Shown: positions 1 to 21,074 of the stretch, piece after piece
Numbering within the stretch: the stretch's first letter is position 1
Layout of the letters: every line of letters starts with the position of its first letter
Assembly (NCBI GenBank): GCA_026745465.1
Contig: JACYXH010000479.1
Location: 1,650,679-1,714,678 of the forward strand
Length of the DNA stretch: 64,000 nt
Origin: Lota lota
Taxonomy: Eukaryota > Chordata > Actinopteri > Gadiformes > Lotidae
Reading direction: 5' to 3'
Made by a program: the position numbers and the translations under genes
Notes under the pieces: model-generated
The model's database searches: none
Told to the model about the DNA's origin: nothing
What the model saw: the letters and a program-made list of their open reading frames with translations, nothing else

Positions 1-649
1 TAAGAAAATATAATAGAAGGAAAATGTTTGTCCATATAGATAAAACATAACAGATGTTATGAATATACTCAAGTAAAACCGTACATGTTAATATTGCCTT
101 ACCCTGAGCAAATAGTAAAATGCAGTCCATAGTTTGTTTTCTAAAAGTGAATGTAATACACACATTGAAACCATTTGCAACATACACAATTCACGAACAT
201 GGCTTTCAATACCCTTACTTTGTACAAAGAGAAAACAGAAAACTCCAAATGCCTGAGAAGAATGACCCGTCTTATGAAAAAGTATAAAACTAAAATCAGA
301 AAGTAATTGACTAACATATTTAACTTAAAAACAAACCTAAAAGTAAAGTGCCGTGTATTGTATACCCGACAACCTTCCTAGACTTCATATTGTCCACCAT
401 AAACTACCATGATTTTTCACCTCTGTACACTCCACACGGTGCCTAGAGTAGGCGTTGCCATGGAGTCCTATCACTAAAAACCATTTATGCGAGAAAACTA
501 ATGTCTGATGGTCCATTCTGACTTGAATGGACCACATCAAACGTTAATGAGAACAATAAACGTCCCAGATTTGTTTAGGTTTTGTGGACAATTGCTGAGC
601 CCTAGTGAGTTGTGCAATAACAACAGCCCATTGATGGACACGTGCTAAA

Positions 650-3600
650 TTACTCTTCATCTGGGAACTTGAACTTAGCATAGACAATGAGCATGACTAT
701 TGACATTACAACACACAAGGAGCCAATGACCAGATAGGCAATACCCAGGAACTGGTTCTTTCCACCCATCCAAGACACGTTGCTGAAAACCACCTTCTTT
801 CTCCCTTCAAAGGCCAGCACGGGGTAATCTGGGGTACAGTGAATTAAGGACTTCAACATGATAATATAATCACAACGCATTAAATGAAGACGTTTGGGGT
901 AACAAAACAATTTCTGTTGACTATATGCACATATCACATTACTAGGAAATGATGTTCAAAGCATATTAACTGGGTTAACGGTTATTTCCTTTTGTTAAGG
1001 AAACGAATGAAACATGAGAAAACATTGTGGTTTGTGAAGTAGAAGGGAAGCATATGTTTAGCAACATGCTGATTATTTACTGTGCAATTCCACTGGTATA
1101 TACGTTAGCACATATTTTATATTGTTCAGTTCCTTTTAAGATCCTCAAGCACTCCTTTTGACAAAATCCCTAATGGAACAACCAGGCTTTAGTATTAGTC
1201 TAATTAACTGATATGCCATGGCCTTCATTTGGTGTAAAAAGAACATTCAACTCAAGTAACAAAGTCGTCGGGTTGCTTTAAAATAAGTAAGATGGTGCTT
1301 ATGATAAATTATATTTTACCTAAAACATCTTGGTTAGGCGACAGATTTGCACTTAATTCAGGAACAGCCCATTTTGTTTACTCGCTTGCTAAACAAAGCT
1401 GCTTCAAAAATGGACAGCACTTCTACTCGTTTTGATGTAGTACAGATGGATTGCTGTTCACTACACTGTCAGAAGAACACTGAAACCTTTGGTCATTCCA
1501 TCGTGGATGTCGACATCAGAAAAACAAACCTGCCTTGTCCCGATGGTCTCCTTAAGAACCACACCCATTTAAACCAGATGCCAAATGCCAATCAGTCAAT
1601 TATTTCCATATCTTGTTTGCATATTGCAAAGCATGTGTGTGTCATTACTCCTTCAGGTACACCCAGGTCACTGCTTTTCATATTATCTTAAACAGAAGAC
1701 AGAGTGGTGCAGCAAACTGATAAAACAGGTTGTGATTTATATATGTCTAGCAAACATTCACAGAGGCTACTCGTGTTGTCATACGAAACACATATGTTCC
1801 AATACATAACAGATATATTGAGGGAGAGATGGTAGCAACCAGGATGCGATATATTGCAAAGACCAATGCAACTCCCAAAAATCTATAGTAAAAATGATAT
1901 CTATATCCACTGGATTATTCAATGTTTTTGTAAATGTTGAAAAGGATACTGTAACCAATTAAAAGGGAATAATTCCCTGCTGGCAGGCCCTTTGCGAAGT
2001 CTCCATCCGTGATTCGTCGATACAGCTTTCTGAAGTTTGGCAGGGCTGACCTTCTCATCCAAACCTAGAAAGTCCTGGTTGATGAAGCCATTGTTGGATG
2101 GATCTGTGGGATCTAGCTCATAGGCAGGCTTGGGCCAAAATACAGGCTTCACAGTACCTGAAAGTAAAGTATGAATAACCTTGTCAACTTCAAATAGTAT
2201 ACTGTATTTCACTTTGTAGGTGATCTGACTTAAATCTCACACCACATATACACTACTAATTCTACATCAAAATGTGTATAATTCATTGCTCTAATTCTAC
2301 AGAAATGTAGTATCACTATGTATGTATGTATGTATGTATGTACGTACGTACGTATGTATGTATACAAACACACAATTAGTGATACTACATTTCTGTACAA
2401 TTAGAGCAATGAATTACACACATTTTGAACTAGTATTTTATTCTGAATGTTCGTAGTATGAAGTACGAAATGAATAGTATGAAGAAGAACCAATGCAAAG
2501 TAAGGTTTTAGATATTCTGATATTTGCACTTGCACTGACATTACATTTGAAAGGAATTTTGTTGTGTTTTCTTACCATTGAATGCGTTTTTAAGAGGAAT
2601 TACAGACGGGTTGCGGTACTTGATGTTGTAATCCGTCCACCAAGCTATCCCCTTCCCATCAAAAGGAACCTCCACCTCTTTCCCATTGACGATCTGGAAG
2701 AGCTTGAAAGTGTCTTTTTAAAATAAAGACGGGATGGAAGAAAATCAAAATCATCTACAAAAACGTAAATAGGACAGAACTATCTATAACCTTTTACACC
2801 ACTAACTTACCATTGAACATACTGTTTGCTATTGAACCACAAGGTACAATTGGGATGTTGTTGGCATCTGTCCTGTAGGGAGCACAAGTTGTACTGGGCG
2901 TCTAGAAGAAGAAACAAAAGTTGAAGCCAAACACTTTAGATGACAAAAAATTTTGTGTTAATTAGCATTTAGTCTAAAGAACGACTAACACCAGAAAGAT
3001 GGGTAAATTACTATAACATGATGGATGGATTATTTCATTAAGGTTTGAGGCAGTTTGCCCCTCCCTTCAACTCTGCTTGAAATGCAAGATAATGACTACA
3101 TAAAATAAATAAAAAGTATTTTACCTGAAAGTAAGTTAGGTCACCAGTCAGCTGGTTGGCATCTTTAGAAACGCCATACTTCCTGTAGTTTTGAAAGTAG
3201 TTGGACAGACCATAATAAACGAACACTGGCCCCTGTGGTTGACGATGGAGTCACAAAACAAGTAAAAAAAATAACAAGTTTGCAACAAGGTTAATTTGAA
3301 CAATAAAGTAAAATAGAATTGCTATCCCTATATTGTATACCTCAAACAACTTGTCCAGGGAAAAGTACAAGGTGCAATTGCAGTTCTTAGCTTCCAGGTC
3401 CGTACAATGGAAGCAAGAGGAGTTTTTCTCTACTCCAGTGTAGTCTTTCTATGAGTGTGAAAGGGAGGGAATCCTTTAAGTGTTAGCATGCATATTTCAT
3501 CACCTCTTGTTGTGTGTGGTGTTTGTTAAAGACACCTTTGGACAATCAATCTGGTCCAATCGATCAGTGTGTGTCCTACCTCCAATACTTGGATGTTCTG

Positions 3601-3765
3601 TGAAGTGACAAAAAGAGCCACACCAATTCCAATGAAGGCCACCCCAATAAGGACAAAGCCCGGAATCACAATGCCAGCAGACAGCATGGGCTGCCAGGCG
3701 GGCAGGCGCTGCTGGGTGAAGGCTGTGTTATCAGGCCGGTTGGCTGTATTCTCCTCCTTAGACAT
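650..3765 (-). CDS. CDC50/TMEM30-family P4-ATPase (lipid flippase) beta subunit, 7 coding exons, frameshift in exon 6
   Basis: Members of this family pair with P4-ATPases, help them leave the ER and support phospholipid flipping. Coding exons in transcript order are 3765-3580, 3448-3341, 3232-3125, 2901-2811, 2713-2576, 2157-1950 and 828-650, all with GT/AG borders and matching phases. The product is about 338 residues once one extra base is discounted; human TMEM30A has 361. Family marks seen are RPDNTAF and QQRLPAWQP before membrane segment 1 (about residues 28-54), [43 protein letters not shown] and [14 protein letters not shown] leading into membrane segment 2. The loop between them has paired cysteines and Asn-X-Ser/Thr sites. 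Exon 6 is 208 nt where 207 is expected: the frame breaks between NQDFL and VWMR (around 2064-2065). The exon 6 donor (A|GTATCC) is weak. WPKPAYELD and IVPCG look closer to my memory of CDC50C than of TMEM30A, so the paralogue is left open. No AATAAA is seen on this strand below 650. Confidence 0.9.
2269..2426. repeat. Foldback / MITE-like inverted repeat with GTAT-repeat core
   Basis: Two arms of about 50 bp (2269-2318 and 2377-2426) are reverse complements with about two mismatches. They enclose a tetranucleotide tract of GTAT and GTAC units (about 2319-2362). The element lies in the TMEM30 intron between coding exons 5 and 6. Outer similarity extends several bases past both arms. No target-site duplication could be assigned with confidence, so the transposon family is unknown. 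Confidence 0.75.
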
Positions 3766-4169
3766 TCCACTGGTTCTGTTGAAATAATCACACCAGTTTG
3801 TTGTTCGTATCTGTCCACATCAGGAACACATATAGGAAAGGCTATATACATGTGTTGCTTTTTGTTGTACCATAAAGGACATTTTTTGTTTTCCTTGAAT
3901 GCTGACATGAGGTTACTTGACTGCAATCGATAAAACATTATAACATCTATCAATACACGTGCCAGGATGTTAATTATAATCAACCGATCGCTACTCCATG
4001 CATGACTTGGTGATAGGCTACCATTAATGCTAGTTTATAGTAAAGTATTTGAAAAATGCAAACTAACAAACAACTTATTTGGCACACCCACTACATAGAA
4101 AACTCAGAGTAGGATCATTCAAGTTTTCGAAATAAGTCCATTATATAAAACTCCTTCAAGTTTACTTAC

Positions 4170-4245
4170 AGAATGTGGGTTTCGAAATGGAGAAATCAAC
4201 GAGTCGGAGCAGATTCGACGGCGCAGATCCCGTAACTTCCTGATA
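4170..4245 (-). promoter_or_regulatory. Candidate noncoding first exon and proximal promoter of the TMEM30 gene
   Basis: On the minus strand a consensus donor (T|GTAAGTA) ends a GC-richer stretch at 4170. A matching acceptor (ttcaacag) opens the coding exon at 3775, ten bases before the ATG at 3765. This suggests a 5' UTR exon starting near 4240 and an intron of about 400 bp. An ETS-type CAGGAAG core sits at 4236-4242. The transcription start is inferred, not seen. Confidence 0.45.
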
Positions 4246-4315
4246 CACCTTTACCTGTACCTTCCTGATACACCAGTACCTGTACCTGTACCTTCCTGAT
4301 GCACTTATCTTCCTG
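4234..4315. repeat. Short minisatellite carrying four CTTCCTG (ETS-core) motifs
   Basis: Imperfect tandem units of about 17-31 bp each start with CTTCCTGAT and continue into CACC and TACCTGTAC segments. CTTCCTG occurs at 4236-4242, 4261-4267, 4292-4298 and 4309-4315. On the minus strand this reads CAGGAAG, the core bound by ETS-family factors. The array abuts the inferred start of the TMEM30 transcript. Confidence 0.7.
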
Positions 4316-5926
4316 TCTGTCGGGTTTAGACCCTCTACGTCATCATGTCTGCTGTGGCTTGAACACTGATTTGGGATCAGTTTGGCATTTTCTTACCTTG
4401 TGGCTGCTTTGCTTAACGGTTGTGAATATTGAACATTGCATTTTAAACATACGTTTTTACATACATTTAGGATATTTCGATTACTTCTGTGTATTATTTT
4501 ACGCATGAATACATACATACAATCAAATGAAAATGCAATTATACATAAATCGTAAATAGAAATCAGAAATATTAGAATATGTAATGACCCCAGTTTGGTT
4601 TGACAATGTATCAGGCCAATCAGTGTGCACCAGAAAACTTGGTCCATGTCTAGCTTAGCCAATCACATGACACTCCGTCGAGAGGCACTGCAGTGAAAGC
4701 TGCCTTTGTGTTGACATTTTCGGGGATCAAGAGGTAATGATAATTCAATCGTTTATGAAAAATAACGCACAAAATATTGCATGTTGCCGCGAACTGTGGT
4801 ACTCTAAACTCTAAATGTCAGGATAGGAGCTCAGATTCATGTGAAAACGAAGTTCGTTTAGTCATGATCGGGTCACACCTGCTACTCAGCCACATTTACT
4901 GCTAGTCGAGTCTCATTGTTAGCATTTAGCCAAGAATATGGCTAGCTTGCGCAAATAATCTAAAGTAAATTAAAGTCCTCGGATACCTTTTCCAATCGTA
5001 TCGAATGAAACGCACGTTGGAATTGATTAATATCTAGGCTTCTATTTATACATTCAAACCATGTACATTTTCCTTTTTGATAATATAAAAAATGGACCAA
5101 GCTATCCCTGACTGGCTAGCTCAACCTACTGCTGGCTCTGCAAGCTTCACAGAGAGCTAGCATTAGCAAGCTAGCTGGTTCTTGCTATTTCCCATAGGGA
5201 CGACGGTAGAGTTACACAATGGATTGGTTCTCCAGATGATTATTGTGTAGTAATATGATGGATAGTATAATTTAGGTAAGGCCGTTAGGTGTTATTATAA
5301 CTACATCTCTGGTTCTTTCTTTATTTCTTAGTGTTTGAATGGATATTACGAGGTGCACGGAGAAATGGGTAAAACAATGCTATTGTACCATAGAGCCGTC
5401 ATTTCACAAAATCATATATCCATGCACCGTGTCCAGTCAAATTCGTGTTATGGGTTGGGGCGTTACAGTTCATAGGGCCAATCAAATCTAGTGTTGTATT
5501 AGCCTATTGCAGCAGGTGCATTAATTTTCACCCAGCGTAAAGAGGCGAATAAGTGGCAGTTTCATGTTGTTGTTGTTGTTGTTGTTGTGTTTTTATTATG
5601 ATTGGCAACATAGGTTGTTTGGTTTAGGCACCAGAACATATTTCTCTAAATATTTCATGATTGCTGTAAATAAATGTATTGCATCACCGTGCCTAAAAAT
5701 CCCAAAAATGGCAAAGCTGTATTGCACTAAACTACCAACAATAGTGATACCCATGATATTTATCGACATTGTTCATGCTTTTCTTCATTCACATCTTTTC
5801 TTTTTTTATACTTCTGATCATTTGTTATCTTATCCACTGTTCACATTAAAGTGGCAGTTATTTCACCACAAAAAACAAATTTATCTTAAAAACTAAAATC
5901 GCCCATATCCTCCCCTCCCGCCCTAG
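4316..5926 (+). other. Divergent intergenic region with a candidate kdm1a noncoding exon
   Basis: No protein-coding gene is recognised here. A consensus-like donor (GAG|GTAATG) follows 4733. A pyrimidine-rich acceptor (cccgccctag) precedes 5927, only 24 bases before the kdm1a ATG at 5951. A noncoding kdm1a first exon near 4690-4733 is therefore plausible, with an intron of about 1.2 kb. A (GTT)n run lies at about 5564-5588. No clear CpG island is seen. Confidence 0.35.
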
Positions 5927-5950
5927 GAGAGGCCTGCAACGTCCTCCATG

Positions 5951-17297
<11,347 letters not shown>

Positions 17298-18175
17298 ATA
17301 CAGACACACTTTCACACTTTCACAGACACACATACTCTCATAGACATTGGCGCACACAGGCATACACACTGCCTCCTCCTTTGACGACTCCTGCCACTCC
17401 TCTCTCCATCTCTCCCCCCATCTGTCTGTTAGGAAAAAAAACTAATGGATACTAGTTGTCTCTGCTCTGCATTCATCCCCAATGAGACTTTATTATACAT
17501 TTCAAGGCTTCGTCACACACACACAAACACACAAGCTCCATTACAAATGTGAAATAGTGTCTTTGAGCCGCTCTCTTGCTGGAAGGCAGGGCCGTCCTGT
17601 GGTTGGGGGAGTATATGGTTAGACATATGTTCCTCCTTGTCAGAGTACAACAATGCCATACCTTCCTTAACAAAATGTGGCTCTGCCGTCACAAAACACA
17701 TGTATTATATACGTCAGTAGCATTATAAAAATGGGATTTGAGAGTTAAACTCCAAAAAGAGTTCTCCGGTTTAAGTACATGTATTTTTTGTTGAGTTATT
17801 CAGCTGTCCTAGGTTGGGGTACGGTTACAGAAGAGGATATATTTATACCTTATCGATGGTTCTATGTATATATATATCTACACATATATATGGAAGCAGA
17901 AGATACGGGCAGTGTCACTCCGTTGGAATGTATCTTTTGTTCAATGTGATGTTGTAAAGGGTTTCATTGTTTGACTTGTGGCTGAATAACATTGCTATGA
18001 GTGGTAGATATGTGGTGCCTAAAAACTAATTATTCCATTTAGAATGGATAGTATAGTGAGAAAAAAACATAGAAAAGATTTTGTGAATGTTTTTGTTACA
18101 AGTTTTAAATGTATTGTCACCACATACTTTTTTATACATAGTTTTTTTGTTAATAAAAGAATTGCATCCCAAGGA
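17298..18175 (+). terminator. kdm1a: kdm1a 3' UTR and polyadenylation signal
   Basis: After the TAG at 17295-17297 comes about 850 bp of AT-rich, noncoding-looking sequence. It includes a short TATATA tract near 17868-17890. AATAAA at 18152-18157 is the best candidate signal, followed by T-rich and GT-rich sequence typical of a cleavage region. The 3' UTR end near 18175 is inferred. Confidence 0.6.
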
Positions 18176-18229
18176 TTTTTATCTTATTTCAAGCATAATG
18201 GGAATTGTGTAAAGAGGCTGTTTTGGTTT

Positions 18230-18256
18230 TTGTGTCAAACCCCCGGTTTGACACAA
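18230..18256. other. Perfect inverted repeat just past the kdm1a 3' end
   Basis: An arm TGTGTCAAAC at 18231-18240 and its exact complement GTTTGACACA at 18246-18255 flank a five-base CCCCG loop; one further pair extends the stem. It lies about 75 bp after the candidate poly(A) signal. A role is not known. Confidence 0.6.
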
Positions 18257-18259
18257 GCC

Positions 18260-19067
18260 ACCGGCCAGGCTGGGCCTCAGGGTTTTAGGGCCAAGCTTGG
18301 TCTCACGACGAGGGTCTCTGGCAGTGGCCCCTCATAACTGAGGTTGTGATGAACGAGGGGAGAGCATCCGATGGTCAGGCCCATGAGCTGTGTCCTTTCT
18401 TAGGCAGTGTGTGTCCCCCAACCCCTCCCTGGTTTCCATGTCTTCCCCCACCCCCCTCTTTGTTTTTTAGCTGCGGTTCCTATGGTGACCAGAGGAGGGT
18501 TTTGATCTAACAGCAGCGGCAGTTCCAGCCAGGATCTCTGGAGTGAATAGCATGATGGTATTTTCACTTCTGGTAAACCATACATTTGGGGAACAAGCTA
18601 TAACCGTTGACTGATGAGCCCCATTTTTTTTTATATAACAAACCGAATCATGCATGAACCACTTTCTGACAGGAATAGAGAGAGCGGGAGAGACTGGGAA
18701 ACAGGGAGGCAGTGGTTTGACTGCGTGTCTGAGCACATCCCCACCAGTCACGTGATTCATGGATTCACAGCACAGACGCCACAGGTGCAGGACGGAATGT
18801 ACTCATGAATACACACACACACACCTCCCCCATACTGTCTGCATAATGCGGATGCACAATGACATCCATGATTATGAAACGAGTTATTGCATTGAGCAGT
18901 GGGAGAGGTGGTAGATAAATAATAGGTAAAATAAACACATTTATGGTTGGTGTTAGTTGCGGGATGCCTGCTGATGCTGACTTGACGAATTTACACTCCG
19001 CAGCTGGTAAACCTAACACTGTCTCAGGGCACTTGTTGAATTCCCATGTGAACAACAGTAAGTCTCC
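18260..19067. other. Intergenic sequence, no gene seen
   Basis: No exon with convincing splice sites or recognisable protein is present on either strand. Only short CA runs, for example near 18811-18823, stand out. Confidence 0.6.
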
Positions 19068-20090
19068 AGTGTAATGGAGTGAATAGTTAAGTCTAGACTC
19101 TAGTCTAATGTAATAGAGTGAAGAGTTAGTCTAGACTAGTCTAATGGAGTGAATAGTTAGTGTAGACTCTAGTCTAATGTAATGGACTGAAGAGTTAATC
19201 TAGTAGTCTAATGTAATGAAGAGTTCGTCCAGTTTAGTTTAATGGAGGGAAGAGTCGTCTAGTCATATGCACATAATTGACCGAAGAGTTCATCTAGTAG
19301 TCTAATGTAATGAAGTGTTTGTCTAGTTCAATGTAATGGAGGGAAGAGTTGGTATAGTCTAATGAAATGGAGTGGAGAGTTAGTCTAGTCTCATGTAATG
19401 GAGTGAAGAGATAGTCTACTCTTATGTAACAGAGTGAAGAGTTGGTCTAGTCCAGGGGTCTGCAACCTTTACTATCAAAAGAGCCATTTTAGGTCCCTCT
19501 CCCACCAAATAAAATTAAACTGGAGCCACAAAACCTATTTGACCCTTAAAATGAAGATAACACAGCGTATACAGTTTTATATATAGTTATACTATATATA
19601 AAATAACTAATAGCCTAAAGTTTGTTGCATTTATGAAATTTGTAGTTGTAGGATGTGACGTTTATTGTGGTTGACTAAATATTAAAACACTTTTTTTTTG
19701 TTATTTTATTGTCACAGTATCACCTTCATCTTCAAAATAAGAGGTGTTCCCTTTGAAAGAAAATTTAAATAGCCATTATTTATAAATAAATAAAAATCAA
19801 AGCTACAGGGAACCACTGCAGAGGGGTGGAAGAGCTGCATGCGGCTCCAGAGCCACAGGTTGCTGACCCCACATTAACGCTTCAGTCCATTACATTAGAC
19901 TAGACTCTAGTCTAATGTAATGGACTGAAGAGTTTGTCAAGTCTAATGTAATGGAGTGAAGAGTTAGTGTAGTCTAATGTAATGGAGTAAATTGTTATTT
20001 CAGTCTAATGTAATGAGTGAAGAGTTAGTCTAGTCTAATTTAATAGAGTAAATAGTTATTCCAGTCTTATGTAATGAAGTGTAAGCCATA
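19068..20090. repeat. Degenerate minisatellite, unit about 30-35 bp, interrupted by a hAT element and changing orientation
   Basis: Units resemble TAATGTAATGGAGTGAAGAG followed by TTAGTCTAGTC. They repeat from 19068 to 19452 and again from about 19880 to 20090, with substitutions and variable unit length. The gap between the two blocks is a hAT-like insertion. At 19880-19930 two 22 bp arms form a perfect inverted repeat around a 7 bp centre (19902-19908), so one unit lies in reverse orientation next to the insertion. Confidence 0.85.
19453..19872. mobile_element. Nonautonomous hAT-superfamily DNA transposon (MITE-like), about 420 bp
   Basis: The left end CAGGGGTCTGCAACCT and the right end (reverse complement of AGGTTGCTGACCCC) form terminal inverted repeats typical of short hAT elements. 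Subterminal AAGAGCCATTTTAGG and GCGGCTCCAGAGCCAC segments also fit that class. There is no transposase reading frame. The adjacent 8-mers (gtctagtc left, attaacgc right) do not match, so no target-site duplication is preserved. Confidence 0.8.
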
Positions 20091-20788
20091 TACACTATAG
20101 TTAGACTGGGGAAAAAAAATCTCCACAGTTTATCCTCCAAAGCTGCATATTTGAGTGGCGTGTGAATGCATCATTTCCACACTCGACTTCACATGGCTAA
20201 TTCAGCTCAGGCGTCGGAGGCTTACTAGGACTAAGGTCCAGGCAGGCTCTGCAGTGTGAGGATGTGCAGAGCTGAACGACGTGAACCTAAAGAGAACCGG
20301 TTAGACCTCACAAGTAAGAGACACTGTTTAGCCACACACACGCACAAACACACACACACACACCCTTAGGTTTTTTGTGCATACAGCACCACTGTACTCA
20401 ATGAACTATACAAGCTACAGGTAAAAATGCTAGTAAATCACAATGTTTTTGTGAACAAACACTATATACATTTGTTTCCCCATATATACATTAAACATTG
20501 GTAGAAGTCTAGCCTGTGTGAATTCTTGCAACCAGAATAACTATTGTGAACTTTGCACTAGAGGGGCATTTCAACAACATCAGAGTGGAGAAGTAAACCA
20601 GTTCAGTACAGCTGGGATTCAGGTCATTTAGAAGAAATGACATTGCTAACCCATGTTAGGTAGGATACAAATTTGAAATGTGGGTTGGGTTAAATAGAAC
20701 AAATCCATCTATCAGCATTCATAAGCATGTAAGTAGCCTAACCCATACATATGTGTCATATATTTTAACTTTTCAAAGATTACAATCT

Positions 20789-21074
20789 GTGAACTGCCCT
20801 TAAAATGTTCGAAGTGTGAAGGCATGGGAATCCACATTGCTGTTTAAAAACGATGTCATTACAACGTGGGGCATTTCTGGTCTGTGAGATGCCATAAGAG
20901 GTAGGCATACTGTAAAAAAAAAAAAAAAGTCAGATTTAGCCTTCAAAAAATGTGTGAACTGTACCTTTAAGAGGTGTAAAATCCCCTGTTCCCATGTGTT
21001 TTTTTTTTAAACTATAGTCTCATTCCAATGTAGAAGATTTCTGGTTCGTGGATGTCATATGTGGTAGGCCTAAT
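20789..21074. repeat. Degenerate tandem duplication, period about 165 bp
   Basis: Copy A (20789-20910) and copy B (20954-21074) share, in the same order, GTGAACTG, a CCTTAA or CTTTAA block, a TTTAAA segment, TTTCTGGT, a GATG-CATA block and GGTAGGC. They differ by many substitutions and small indels. No coding potential is seen. Confidence 0.55.
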
